Made by a program: the position numbers and the translations under genes
Notes under the pieces: generated by a model
What the model saw: the letters and a program-made list of their open reading frames with translations, nothing else
Databases searched by the model: none
Told to the model about the DNA's origin: nothing
Shown: positions 37,211 through 51,700 of the stretch, in pieces
How positions within the stretch are numbered: the first letter of the stretch is position 1
Layout: each line of letters starts with the position of its first letter
Source: Tetragonia tetragonoides
Lineage: Eukaryota; Streptophyta; Magnoliopsida; Caryophyllales; Aizoaceae
DNA length: 64,000 nucleotides
Direction of reading: 5' to 3'
Assembly: GCA_038025085.1 (NCBI GenBank)
Contig: CM076151.1
Location: 10,886,501-10,950,500, forward strand

Positions 37211-40200
37211 TTACTTGCTCATTGTTGATGACAGGATGAAATTCCAAAAGATGGAACCCAGTGACATGAAAGCCACCCGTCCATGAAGAGGAACAACCCT
37301 GCAAGTAACAGATCAATACTTTTAGCCCAAAGAGGAAGCAACCCAAAATGCAGTAAGAGTATGTCAAGGCAGCAAAATTTGGGAAACAGAAGGTTGAGCA
37401 ACATGTAGACGGCCATATCTTTTGAAACATCTTGTGAATAGATCATCACAAACCATGCACTGAGAACCACAGTCTACAGAAGACTCATATATTGCCACCA
37501 CATTTGATCAAATTTCTTATACATTCTTGCCGGTGCCAAAAACAACAACAACAACCCAGTAAGTATCCCGCCTAGGGCGAGGTCTGGGAGGTCCAGACGT
37601 ACAGTCTTACCCCTAACTAGTCGCCTAGTAGAGAGACTGTTTCGAAGCCACACATCTTCCATCAAATTATTCTTGCCAGTGCCACACATCTTCCAAAGCC
37701 ATTGCCATCACAATTATACATAAAAGGAAAGAGGCAGAAGTAGTTACCCAAAATTCACCGCACTATAAGGTATCCAGAACCTAAAGCCTGCAAATTGGAA
37801 AAACAAATTTAAGCATCAAAGCACAGAGAGAGAAGAGACGGATTTCTGGCAAAACAGGCCAGCATATATAAACAATAATGTACTTACCAACGAGTAGGGT
37901 AGAGAGAGCATCCTTCTGATATTTTCCTGGAAGCTCAGACAACTTTCCTTGCCATAAATTGTTCCAAGCAAAGACAACAGCAATGACTGCTGGACCGAGA
38001 ATAATTTGATTCAACAAAATCTGTAGGTAGTTCCATTGTCAAATTTCAATTAACAAAGATAGCTTTTAGCTTTCAGGTTTGCAGTAAAACAACAATGTGA
38101 CAAGGGAACAGCCTCAACCCCACCAGTCACGTAACTAACAAAACATCAACAATTAAACAGCAGAGCAAACAAAACCAACAGCAACAATATGAACAAAATG
38201 GCAATACTCAAAAAATAATACCTTCACTAGTAGGTTTTTAACTGTTGGTTGAGGTAGATAGTGATCTAAGGTTTGATACCATACATAAGATCCAGGCCCA
38301 TAGAATAGGAACCCATAGGAAGTCATTCGAAGGGCTCGTAGCCAGTCATGACCTGAGAGAAGAGTCTGCACAATATCCTGAACAAAAGCTTTAGTTAGGA
38401 AATCCAATCCATTGTGGGACACTCTGCATATAACACAAAAGCTAAGAATCAAAACATTTTCTTTTAAATACAGACAAAAGCTAAGAATCATAATGAGTTA
38501 CCAAGCAAGCATAGCCTGTTTGTTACCTAAGCACCCTTCCACATCAATGACAAGGACCTGGTCCCTAGAAATCTGGAATGGACTAGGCGATGGGGGGTGC
38601 TTATGAGCTCGAATGATCCAATCCTCCCCACCCCCCCTTTCAACCCCCAACCCAATATAACACGTACAAAAATTATCTCAGTGTGTTCCTTGATTATACA
38701 ACCTTCAGTATAAATCAGTAAAACACCTAACTGTTGTCTCAGATGAACATTTCAATAGCCCAGGCACAGACAGTAGCTGGCATCTTGTATTTTGTACACT
38801 CCCATCTACTTTATCCCAGAATACTTAAATTAACTCTTCCCCCAAGGTAGCACTTACTCCCTCTTAGAGTTTGCTTGCTTTTGCAGATGCGCAATTCAAC
38901 ATGGCTCTTGAATAAGTGACCAAGCACCTTTGCCATACCCTAGGCCACCATCTAACCCCTTAGACCATCTCTCTCTTCATACATACCAACCACCCGATTA
39001 AATAAAGAGCCCCAGATTACTATAAAGATCTTGATCATAAAATGGGTTATCATTGCTAGCACAGCAAGCTTATGCATCAAGCTTTTTACTTCCTTTTAAC
39101 TTGGTGGTGGACTGGTGGTAGGCCCCACATAACTGGGACCTCCTCAACAATTTACCATAATAGTAGTACTTCATACATGATCAAGGACTCTAAATAAGAG
39201 TCAAAACTCCCAGATGATGACTTCAGCATGTCCCTACATATTTCCGAATATGTTCAATACTTTACATATCTATAGGGACTATGATTACATCATGAGAAAA
39301 CAAAAAAGCTTAAGGTTGAGGGCACTGGAAGCATTATCATTTCATGATGACAGAGATGTGCCACAGCCACACTGACTGCAAGCTTAATTTTGCTTGGGGG
39401 GTTGACATGACATGGGTACAGGTAAACTTTCCAAAGTCTATAAAGTAACTGCTTGATTCTCCCTGGGAGAATGACAAAAGATCACTTGTTGTTAGGAATT
39501 TAGGATACTTATTCTAATCTGCTGAAGGCAACAAAAAGACCAAAGAAAGTTTCACCTTCCAAATGCTGTAAAAATACTCAGTAGAAATTGAGAGCTTGGT
39601 AGTTTCCCAGGAGAGGAGACTCATTAAAGACCCAAGCTATGAAGGGCCACCACGCCAAACAATAGAAGAAAGGAAGTAAAATATGCATGGATAGAATGCC
39701 TATATCTTGCTGGTAATAACCCATCATTACATAAAGATTCTTGACAAAATATTTGACATCTAATGTACTTCATGAATAAGGTGGTGTGATTATTTGAAGA
39801 GACAGGTAGACCAATGAGTGAGATGGGTGGTGACAAATCTTAACAATTATCGTTAATATAAGCTGCAGAAGCAAGCAAGCTTCAAAACGTTCAAATCCAA
39901 GCGGCATTATGACCATAAAATTAGTCAAATTAGACCAAAACATTTACTAATTGAAACTATCAGGGTTTAATCAGAGTCGGAGAGAGAGTGCCAGACTCCT
40001 TCCAACTAGCTGCTAAGTCAATTATGACAGTTAGCTTCTACAAAATAACCCCCAAACTGAAATGCAGCTCTCCTCAGTCCAAATAACATTAAATGAGTTC
40101 CAGAAGACCCGCAATAACTGCTAGCACCTCCATTTCGTGTAGAAGAATCAGCTCCAGAACCCGTTCTAGACAAGAGAATGATCAAGCAGAACAATTGGGC

Positions 40201-41585
40201 TCATGTTGAATGGCTGATCAAATGGTCTAACAAAGCTACTGAGTAAGCCACTTGGAAGAAAGCTAAGAAAAAATGGGAATGAACTTCCTCTATTTGATCC
40301 TTGGGGACAAGGATCTTTCAAGGGGAGGGTAATGATGTAAAGATTATTCCAGAAGCTAGGGTACATGTATTCACAGCTGAGCACGACAAGTCCACAACGA
40401 GCAAGTACACAAACAACCAGTACACCTGACCCCAAGGAAATCTGCACTGAAGTGGGCTGGTGAGCTCAATGGTGAGCTTGCATCATTATTAAAACCAAGA
40501 AGAAAATATGCAATATACCACAATCAATCACTAATTCAGTCACTGAAATCTTCAACCACAAACCCCAGTTTTCATTCTCAATTCTCATAACCCCCTTCAA
40601 AATATAAACAAGCCCAAAACACCAAATGAAGGCAGTGAAACAAGCAACCAGCAAAAGAAAGAAAGAACAAAAGGATCATTGAGAATTCAGAAACCCCACC
40701 AGAAAACATGCCAAATTCCCCATCCCATTACCAATTCAGTCACCAAAACCTTCAAACCACAAGTCCACAAACAACCAGCTGAGCACGACAAGTCCACAAC
40801 GAGCAAGTACACAAACAACCAGTACACCTGACCCCAAGGAAATCTGCACTGAAGTGGGCTGGTGAGCTCAATGGTGAGCTTGCATCATTATTAAAACCAA
40901 GAAGAAAATATGCAATATACCACAATCAATCACTAATTCAGTCACTGAAATCTTCAACCACAAACCCCAGTTTTCATTCTCAATTCTCATAACCCCCTTC
41001 AAAATATAAACAAGCCCAAAACACCAAATGAAGGCAGTGAAACAAGCAACCAGCAAAAGAAAGAAAGAACAAAAGGATCATTGAGAATTCAGAAACCCCA
41101 CCAGAAAACATGCCAAATTCCCCATCCCATTACCAATTCAGTCACCAAAACCTTCAAACCACAAAACCTACTTCTCATTTTTCAATTCTAATAACACCCA
41201 TCAATCAAAAAAAACAACCAACAACAATAACGACCCAAAATTGAGAATTTCATTTCCATCCAAAGGGAGAAAATGGGCAAACCTTATTAGACTCATTTTG
41301 TTCATCAGTGTTGAGAGAAGTCCAACGGTGTCTAAGCTGAGCAATTGTGTCACCAGTTAAGGCCAAAGATCCTGCAGTTACTGCTTGCTTTAGTGGGAAC
41401 TTGTAACCTGTCCCATTTGCTGCTTGAAAAGAGTCGTCAGATGATGCATTGTGTCTCTTGTTTCTCTCTCCTCTTTCTCTTTTACGGCGGCGTTGGTTGA
41501 AAGGATGGCGGCTCCACCATAAACCGCCAGGGTTAAAACCACCTCCTAAGGCGTCCATTCTCAGTCTCAGAGGTTTGGAGGCCAC
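37211..41585 (-). CDS. Mpv17/PMP22-family membrane protein
   Basis: Five exons (41283-41585, 38222-38377, 37888-38020, 37748-37787, 37211-37298) join exactly in phase to 239 aa. Family text is clear: YKFPLKQAVTAGSLALTGD (about 61-79), WLRALRMTSYGFLFYGPGSY, WYQTLDHYLP, FAWNNLWQGK, GFRFWIPYSAVNFG and the C-terminal PLHGRVAFMSLGSIFWNFIL. Mpv17/PMP22 proteins are small four-span proteins of the inner mitochondrial, peroxisomal or plastid membrane, thought to form channels or to help metabolite balance. The basic first 45 residues (QRRRKRERGERNKR) could be a targeting region, but the organelle is not clear. Intron 1 holds a 389-bp perfect tandem duplication and intron 4 an RTE-tail insertion. Neither touches an exon. 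Confidence 0.93.
37539..37668 (-). mobile_element. Short RTE-tail/SINE-like insertion in Mpv17 intron 4
   Basis: A 130-bp repeat with a (GTT)n 3' tail on the minus strand, flanked by a 16-bp duplication with one mismatch (ATTCTTGCCRGTGCCA, 37523-37538 and 37669-37684). The body (CCCGCCTAGGGCGAGG, GTCTTACCCCTAACTAG, GAGAGACTGTTTC) is nearly the same as the 3' end of the RTE LINE at 7386. It is either a very short 5'-truncated RTE or a SINE sharing its tail. Confidence 0.8.
40374..41164. repeat. Tandem duplication, two 389-bp copies
   Basis: 40374-40762 and 40776-41164 look identical over 389 bp (period 402, with 13 bases between). Both are in intron 1 of the Mpv17-type gene. The identical 62-codon minus-strand open frame in each copy is a chance ORF. 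Lack of divergence points to a recent event or an assembly artefact. Confidence 0.92.
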
Positions 41586-41589
41586 CAGT

Positions 41590-42780
41590 TAGCTTGTGGA
41601 GGGTGGTGTGCTTGTTTTGTGTTTCGGATTTTCCCATTGTTCGTTCTTTTGGATTCAATTGGCATTTTTATTTTTTTGAGTTTTTTTTTTTTTTCGATAG
41701 TAGGATATTTTTTTGAGTTTTATATTGGGGCTTAGTAAGCAAATAAACAGAATGTGGTTATTATAGAGCGTTCGTTATTCTTTCCTTTTCCACGATAGTG
41801 CTAAGTCTCACGGAAAAAAGAGATGGATCAATATTTAGAAATATAGGGGTGGTCATTTATGGTGAGCAGTGACCCTTATTTCATTGAAAAGTGACCCTCA
41901 TCTCACAAAAATTACAAAAAAACCGTCTTATAAAAAATTTTGTGTCCATGATAATTGTCTTAATTAACTTTTTCGCAAATCATCACACTTTTATAATCTA
42001 GAATAACTAGATGAGAAGGATATTTTGTAAAATTAATTTTTTGCATAGGTAAATGATTGCTATCAAATCAACACCATGCAGAAAACGCATCACAAATTCA
42101 CAATAGTAACCAAATCCTCAACCCCCCAGAAAAGAATCACGATTTGTAAAATAAAATGTGCATCGGTTGAATATAGTAAAAGTACTATAGCCACGAATGT
42201 AGACCACATATGCGCTAGTGTGTTGTACTTGTACATCCCTCTTCGTAAGGACATATGTCTACCAAGTCCTAAATCCTGACTATGTTCATAAATGACATGC
42301 TAAATAATGACAATCTTTACATATAACATTCAAAGAACAATGATAGCGTGTTTAGAAAGAGCTAGTATTAATTAGGTCAAGAGAGAGATTTAGTAAGCGA
42401 ATGGTTAGTTATTACTTATTAGGATCATCTTCTCCCTTAACCAACAAGTCCATGCAAATAGTCTACTCTTTCTATTAAAGGAAATATTCACATTTCTTGA
42501 GCAATATCTTGCTCTTATTTCATCATGTCATCCTCTCAAAAAGCCAGGATGATATAATTTACAACATTACAATGAATGACGCTACGGATTACAAATTGAC
42601 GAACAAATATACACTGAGGACCTCAATGATCAAAAATCTTGCATTCTTGCTCTCAGAGACAACTGCATGACAAGCAAGAAGCAAAGCACACACACTAACT
42701 TTTCTCACTAGCAGAAAACCAATGGTACAAACTCACGCAATAATCAAGAGGGGGCAAAAGGGGACAAAATACAACATACA
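41590..42780. other. Spacer between Mpv17-type gene promoter and VPS41 3' end
   Basis: No gene seen. Contains the likely promoter of the Mpv17-type gene (near 41600-41760) and the VPS41 3' UTR (near 42500-42783). Confidence 0.4.
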
Positions 42781-42783
42781 ACC

Positions 42784-45700
42784 TCATCTAGCTGCGTTTG
42801 TACATAAGATACAGCGCATCCGAGAGGCATCTGATTGACTTTCATCATTCTCCTCTTCCTCATCACCATATTCGTCATATTCTGAAACAGAATCTCGAGT
42901 CCCATTCTCATCATTGAACGTATTGGAGGAATCCATGTAACAAGTCATGTGATAAGCATGACAGCAAAAGAAAATGACAACTGAGACATTTTGGATGGTG
43001 ATAGGATCAAAACACATGCAACACCGGCTACCAGCCTTAGTCTTTGACTTCAGGTCCATGTTTCTCAAAATCGGCGCTCTTGCAATGGGCCCCACCATCC
43101 TACTATCATCCCTTTTAGCTCGTGCTTCGTCTTCTTCGTTGGTCAAATAAATTGCATGCCTCGCTTCTTTGTAGTATTTGACCAACAGATTGACAATATC
43201 AGCCTGTGATCTCACCAACCACCGTTAGTTCACTGCATTTAAATTGGGTTCAAACAGCAAGGCTTACTGAAGCAAATATTTACCTTCAGAATATCATTAC
43301 AACCATGTCTAAGAGAAGTTTCCGTTCTATAGTCAGTTATGATTTTGACTAGTCGATCCCTCAGCCTGCAAAAGCCATCAATGTTTATATAGCAACTGAA
43401 GCAAACAAGATCACGGGTAAATTCTTGTTATAACAATGACTCTGACTTTCAACTGTTGATAGGTGAAGAAAGGTCGATTTTAAGATTTCGTCTTACTCTG
43501 TGTTCTCCAAGAAGGGGAAGTTCATGCCCATCTGTTAATCCTTTCACGTGCGTATTCCACTAAGCTAGATATTATGGTGGTTGAAGTTGCAGATGAGAAC
43601 AAGAATGACTGATGTGCAGTAGTAGTAGGGGGTGGGGGGGAAGACACTGACAAAGCTCACATTAAGACAGACACACATGCGTTGAAAGAAGCTATTTGGC
43701 AGCCATGAGCATCATCATAAAGACAACCACCAAATTCTTTAGGTTATGGACTTATGAGATATATCTCTATGCACAGGTACAAGATGTATGACTATATGAT
43801 AGTACTCAGTCTCACCGAGGTATTTCCAGGCCATCAGGAACCACATTTACAATATGAAGGGGATCTAAGTTGCCAACCGTATGCTCCAACAACATACCAA
43901 CCTATCAACAGTAAAGGCATGCATGTGAGACACAAAACAGAAAACTCTTGCATTATGACATTAATTGTTTGATCAAATACCATTTCAGGCCTCTGAGTTG
44001 ATTGTTTGATCAGCTCATCCCAGATTTCATCATCATTCTGCATATTTGCAAATTCTAAGGCCTGCAAAAAGCAAGCATTATTCATTATAGACACATCACT
44101 GATGTAGGCCTTCCACTGGGAGGATTAGCAATCAATCAAAGCATAAATCACCTTTGACCATTCTCAAAGAGCCGAAGGACTTACTGTTGGGCATCTTTTC
44201 AGTTTTTAATGTAATCGGCTAGATCATATGTCTCAACTGAATTGTTCTGTGATTGTAGATCCCTCCCCGGACTAGAGGATATCCACACCACCCGACCCAG
44301 AAATAAATGGACATGGTCCATATGGATGAACTTAGGTGACTGGATATCAGATTTCGAATTAAGTGGGTTGGAGTTGGGTGACGAACTGCCAAGCAGTTAC
44401 CCAGTATCCACACAAATGAATATCCATAACAATTTATTTTGCAAATTACTTGTAAGAATTATATACATACCTTCATTTTTAGCATTAAAACTTGTTATGA
44501 AAGAAAAAGAATTACACTTGATGTTAAGAAATTGACTTTAACTTGTATGTGACTTTTGAATTTGAATATCTAATGTCTACCATTTCAATAAGATGGCTTG
44601 CTTGGCTTCTACATGTTAAATCGATTTTTATTGAATATTGACATTGTTTGAACCCTCCCCCACCCCCCCACCCCACCCCACCAAAAAAAAAGCTGCAAAA
44701 AGAAAAACTTTGGTATACATTATACCAAGGGGCCGTTTGGTTGGGGGTAATGGAATGAATTTTTAGGCTAAAATAGTAAGGTGAAGTGGTGATGAGGGTA
44801 ATGATTAGGGGGGGTAATGGAGAAAAAGAAAGGAAAATGGGGGAATATCATTACCCTAGGGGGAGGTGGGTTTCTATTATCTCCCAATTGGGGGTAATCA
44901 TTACCCTCCTTCTCACAAAATCTAACCTCCACTACCTCACATATCTCCCATTTTAGCCTATTAATTTATTCCATTACCCCCTTAATCATTACCCCCAACC
45001 AAACAGCCCCTAAAATTTTATAAAATGCAAAAAGAGTTAGTTGTACAAATGGATGTACAGTACAATTACCCACTTCACCCGTCTAATATGGATATGGTGG
45101 ATAGAGTATACTTTATGGATATAAAACACAGCTCCTACAATCAATTATCCAATCCATTGCCACTCCCTACCCCCACCCTGCCCCGTCTCAGTCAGGAACC
45201 CAGATGATGATATGATATGCAGCTTTGTCAAATGGGGATCACCAGGGTATTGCAACAATTGATGAAAGTAAGTTACCTCTTCCATATCACCCAATTCATT
45301 AATGATAACAGCAAGGGCTTGTTTTGAATTTCCCATTCTTCCAAGAATGAATGCTTTCTCCTTCAGAAGACCTTTCCTCACGCAAATTTCATATGCCTGA
45401 CATTCAATAAGAATAACTTACCTTTTCAACATTCTGAGATTTAACTAAACTTGAATAAACTCTCCAACAAATCTACAAACCTTTTCCAGTGTATAATGCT
45501 GACTGCTACGAAGGAAAGGAAGTAGCATTTTTGGATCAAAATCTACATATAGTTCCACCTGTGGACAGAATTGAAACTATGAGGATCTTGCATGTGACCA
45601 AACCACAAATTTAAACAACACTGGAGAACAAAGAGCTAAGGTGGTATTACTTTAAGACACAGATTGAGAAATAGTAGTTTGGTCCCGTTTACAGTGACTA

Positions 45701-48700
45701 AATATAAAGCGCTATCAAGGAGGTTGAATGGGAAAATTAACCAATAAACATGTAGTATCACGAGGGCTAATACATATGATTGTCACTTAATTTCCCTGTT
45801 TCCAATCTTGAATTAAACTTCTTAATACAATCCTCATCTGTTGTAGGAGAAGAATCATACTGTAAAGAAAACATCAAAAAAGATATCCTACAACCTGGTA
45901 CAGAAACAGGATAGTAGTTGGTACTGGAATAAATTTATGAAAATCAGAGACAAATTTGCAGCTGGTTGTTCTCATGATGGACACTGGATAGGTTCTGCTA
46001 CTGCTGGTTACACTGCATCCAATTGCTATCATTCCTGGTGGGCAATTTACAGAAGGAGAGACATACATATTTGATATGGAGTTAGAGGCACTATGCCTAG
46101 GCAAAACTTTATCTTATGGCTGGCGCAAAAGGGGAAGCTTCAAACTAAAGACAGAACGAGCAAGATGGGATTCTGTACAGGAAACATGACTTGCTATTTA
46201 TGTGGAGAACAGGATGGAAGTCATGGGTACCTGTTCTTCAAATGCAGCAAAGCCAGAGAAATAGGGGATGCAATCAAGACTTGGATGGGAATATGGGATG
46301 TACTAGTTCATGTGGCAGCATCCAGAACATGTTCAACTGGATCTCTAGAAGGAAGACTACAAGATTCAAAAGAATGACAGCTGAAGCAGGTGTTACTGAC
46401 ATTGTGTACAGCCTCTAGAGAGAACTAAATGCAATATGCTTTAGGGATGTTCATACTCCTATTTCTTTCATAGTTTGCAGTAAGAGCTAGATTACATGTG
46501 TTATTAATTAAGATACTTTGGTTGAGCTCACAAGATGCACTTAGCAAGTTTAAGCTAGCTGTTTGATAGTTGATCTGTAACTAGATAGCCCTCAGGGGGT
46601 CAGAGTTAGAGGGAACCCTACCTAGTAGGCTAGTAGGTGCCTCTCTGCTCTTTCTTCCTGACTAGGTGTAATTCTACTTTCTCTTTTGGTAAGTGGAAAT
46701 ATCTATATGCAGAGAACTATATGCAAAGAACTACTAAAAAGAAGAGATCATTTTGGGTTTCAGAGATCTATCAGAGGGATGAACTGGTCATACTAAGAAA
46801 CGGTTTCCCCCGAGTATCCGAGCTTTCAAGCTCATGAACAGGAAACGTGATATTCATGAGAAGTTCTCTCAGAAACGGAGTTTCTAATGCGTCACAAAAT
46901 CAAAGAACTAATATCTCTCCCACCTACAGGCTACAGTGCAAAGATTACTCACGGAAATGCACATGAGAAGCTCTACTACAATTCACAAAGCCATTAATTG
47001 GCCATAAATTAACATAACTAAGGTCAGGGAAATGTTGAGGTCCACGCCAATATAAACACTTGTGTCTGCAACATGGGGAGCAGTAGTAGTTTGACGAAAC
47101 CAGGCTGATCTGTGGACGTTTATCAGCAGATTCATAGTATATTGGATTGGAAGTCACCTGAGGGAAGTTATCACCACGGGTCCACAATGTAGTTTTTTTG
47201 CCAGCATTAGTAGATACTTCATGGAAGATGTTAAATGAATTGGTAGCCAGCACTACACTTTCATTTGGAAGTTCCCCTTAAAGTGCGCGCCTTTTTGTGG
47301 ACTATGGCATTAGGTAAGGTAAAAACTCATGATATGGTTCAACGAAGGAGTCCTGGCTGGTCCTTGTCCCCGGATGTGTGTGTGCTTTGTAATAAGGCTT
47401 GTGAGACTTGTTTACACCTTTTGGTGCATTGTCGTTTCACTCAATCTCTTTGGAGTTGGTTGTTCAGCATTGCGGGGGAATATTTCATTTGCGGCCTCAC
47501 TATCACTCAGCTCATCCAGGCTCGAAGGCCTAGGTACGGGTAAGGAGAACAAGATGTTGGGGAGATGTGTGTTGTGTGCTATCTTTTGGTGTGTTTGGTT
47601 GGAACGTAACTCCCAGACTTTAGACTTTTGATGGGGTCTGTAAGCCTCCTGCCTTTGTTTGAGATCGGGCGGTGTATTTGGCTTCTCTCTGGGCCAAGGC
47701 TTCGGGGGCTTTTAGAGGGGTGCCTCTCACTGACATGCAGCATCACTGGGGCGATTTGTAATTTAGCTTTTCTTTTGCCTTTCTTTTGAGGACTACTTGT
47801 CCTCTTGTTTGTAGTGCTTACTATCTTCAGTTGCAATAAAACTTATCTTTATCAAAAAAACAAAGGTTCACATTTTCCTTGTCTTAGGGAGCAAAATCTA
47901 TTTTGCATCAACCAAGCTTGACTATGAAGTGAGTCCTTAAATTAGTACACTAAGGAAGGTTCATATAAAATCAAGGCCCTTTTACAGACCCCAACTAAGT
48001 TGGCCAAGAAGCAAGTACAGAACTGTAATACATGCAAAATCAGCAGAAAATTGGGGTCAGAGTCTCCATTTATACCTGCATATCATGAAAATCCTTTCCA
48101 GCATGTGGATTCGCCTCAAATAACGAATGCAAATACAGGTACAGAAAGTATCTGAAATCGCATTTATTCCCAGCCTTTAAAAGCTGTGTGACTACATCAG
48201 ATGGTGTGATCAAATCCCTTTGCTGAACCAGTAAAGAGGTTGCGCGTTTGCTATCAAGCATCATCAGTTGGACAACCTGCAATAGTACATTACAGAGATA
48301 GACTCTTTCAATCAGCAATTTCAATGGCAGGAGACAAGTAGGATTAACAAGTACCAAACCAAGCAAAAGCTACTCAACTTTTGAATTGTCAACCCAAACA
48401 ATCTATGGGATGATGTTTTAAGTCATAGCCTTGAAGGAGGGGAGATAATTAAAAAAACCTTCACCATAATAGGAAGTGGACATATAAAGTTAGACAGCCC
48501 AAAACAGGCAGATAAATGTTAGGAGTAGAAACATTTGTCACTTTTACCAATTAGTAAGTCATGTTCCCAATCACCAATAAATTAAGGAGATGCAAGACCA
48601 ATGTCTTCAACTATATATAGAGCAATTACAGCCAAATACACTTAAATTTTCTGATAACAAATGGTGATTAAGGTCAAACAAATTTTCACTGCCATATTGC

Positions 48701-51700
48701 AACTCGAAAGCAACATCCGGATTAATATCACTATACCTTTTCACGAATAGCTTCATGCAGATTGTGTTTTTCGATGAAGTCAAAAACCTCTGGCTTTAAA
48801 AGCTGTAAATCAACAGCCAAGACATGTCACACAAGCAATGAGCATCGAACATGGACAATCACTGCTTTGCCTCCAGTATATCTTTGATATGCTTGGACAT
48901 AAGTTAAATTCTTGAGACTTACATCAGCAAAGAACGAAAACGCTTTCTCATTTTGCCCAGTTCTTACATATAATTCTGCCAATGCCTGGCATGGAAGACA
49001 CAAAAGAAGGTATTAAGAACGCAAGACGCAACCACATCATACGTAAACAGCAAATGATAAAAACAAAAACAGCACAATGAGACCTCTTTCAGAGATTCAG
49101 TCATCAAAGAAGCTCTAAGCTGAGGTTCTATTTCTGACAGAACAGGTAATACAGAATAAATTGAACGGGGCCACGTCTTCACAGCTGATAAGAAATCCTT
49201 GTGGTAAGCAGGATTCATTGCCAGAGCTACAAGTGCAAGCTGCATGATAGCAGAAAAGGAACCCAAAACCTCTCAGTATGTCACAAACCAAATCAAATTG
49301 CATCAAATTTTAGCACTGAGCGTACCTCGTATAAAGTATCACTCAGTTTAGGGTTTTCCGTTGGCATGTAAGGAACTAAAACAGGAAGCTGGCGGAGCTG
49401 AGCAAATCGGATAATCCACCTACAAACAGAAATGTCACCTCAGCATCAAGAGGAAAAGCTACATGAAATGCAATACTGAAAAAAATTGTACCTCTCCCAT
49501 GCTGAAGCAGACCCTCGTAGCAATTTCGGACAAAGAGATGCAGCGTCACTGTATTTTTTCTCAGAAAGTAAATGATCAAGGTACCTTGATCCCACCTGTT
49601 CAAATCAACAGTTGCAACAAGAAATGAAAAACCCACGTAAAAGTAACACATCATATCACCTTAAAGTGAATCTTTAAAACTCCTGTAACATAATTAATAG
49701 ATGCTACAACATAGAACAAACACCAGTTTAACATGTCCAAGAAAGACATATATGCTTCTAAGTCTCAAAATCAGTAAATGGACACATGAATACGGGGTCT
49801 TGGAAAATGATTATAGGATAGAAGCCAAAAAGAAAAGAGAAGAATAACAAACGACAGTGTTCCAACCCTAAATTATCATTCTTGAATTGAAGTATGCTAT
49901 TGATCATCACAGTCACTGACCTCACTGCATCACATCTCTAGAAAACCACTTGGATATTTGAATTCCTCATGATCTATAAATAAGAGCAGAGAGCGAAACG
50001 AAAGAAACGTGACCATAAAATATGTGAGATAATGTTAACTTTTTGAGGAAACAACATAATGATTCCGCTGAAAGAATAAATGAAACTTGAAGAGGAAGTT
50101 TCAAAATTCTGAGTCAAAAAAGGTTTACAAATCGCATATTTCAGAGTACTAGGCTTCAATGTGCAGGGATTGGCTTGGTAAGGAAAATCAAGCCTCCTCT
50201 TACTAAGACAAGGCAGATTTCTGCCTTTCTGATAAAGATGTAGACCTAATTACACTCAGTAGGGGCTTGGGCCTTGAATGATTAAGCCAGTTAAAGTTGA
50301 AACAACTAATCGATACTGCATCTTTGGAAGTTTAAAATTTTCTCATTCCAGGGTATATTTCATAAAGTGCATGTCAAAACTGATAGTGATGAGTGCGCAA
50401 GGTTTATGTGCAGAAGTTTACCAGAAAATCACTATGTTTATGATGCGACAACAACATAGGTAGACTACTAGAATTTCTTAAATACTTAGAAGGCATCCCA
50501 TCCAATACAGGTTAGCATGTCACCAGTCAGCTTCGAAGATGAAATAACCAATACTCCTCGATCTTAACAACTTTGAAACAAACTAAGCACCCAAATAAGT
50601 CGACTGGCCATATAGGAAAATTTAACACGATGGTGAGAGGTGTTATATGGATACAATATTACTCTGAGATTAGTCAGACAAAGGAATATCAACCTCATCG
50701 AAAAGTTCCTTTCGTCCTTGTGTAGCTTCCACTTCAGCTAGAGCTTTGTCATAACGGCTATGTTCAAGAAGCCAATTAATATGATCTTCAGCGTCCCTAG
50801 TACATAACCACAGTCTGATATCAGCCAAGACTCTCTATTGTAGTTCCATTATGAGGATTATGCAATAACTGATAACTGGTAAGTAACATGATGCACTTAT
50901 GAGAAGCAGAAGATCAAATCTAACCTTGGTTTAGCAATAACTATGTCTTTTGGGGATACAACATAGTATACTGGCTCATCACCAGCTGCCCATCGGCCAT
51001 TGACATAGCTGCTTCCTATAAATAATTTTCTTCAAGTCAAACAAAAGGCATAGACAGTACACCAATCTTCACCCTCTTACAGACCGACTCACCAATAAAA
51101 GTAAAGGAAAAAGCTGAGCAAGTATAGAGGAGAACAGCAAAGAAACACTAAACCTGAGAGAGGAGTATGTGCGAGAGAGTAATCTTTTGCTTTATAGTGT
51201 TCGAAACCATGAACCGGCAAAGCATCAGTTGCAAGCTCATCATTTGTCCATGTAACAACACGTACTTCTGGTCTTTGTGCATTACCCTGTATAAGTTAAA
51301 TATTAAGCATGCAATAGACACTGCCTCTTGATTATCCACAAGGTCATGACACCAATTCGCATGTCAATAGTTCAGCTTCATTTCAAGATTAGGAAAGAAA
51401 CTCTGGTACTTTCTTGAGTATTAGTCAAAACTGCTTACCAACGTAATTAAATAACAAAAAGTCCTAGTTGACGTTTTGAGGGCAAAGAAACTACAGTTTG
51501 ACTGTGATTATCCACAAATGAATGATTGATTTGGAATTTTAAAGAGCATAATAAAATGTTTTATTTGGAGAGTTTTGAACCATAATTTTCGAAAGTTGCA
51601 ATCAATATTATATGGGAGCAAGATTGGTCAAAGATGAATTTGAGACTACAAAAAGTCAACTGTCAAAATGTCCAGATAGGAGAAAGTGGCTAATTCCGGA

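Noticed and set aside
40466..41056. Two identical 62-codon minus-strand ORFs
   Set aside because: They are identical only because the DNA is tandemly duplicated inside an intron. No protein features.
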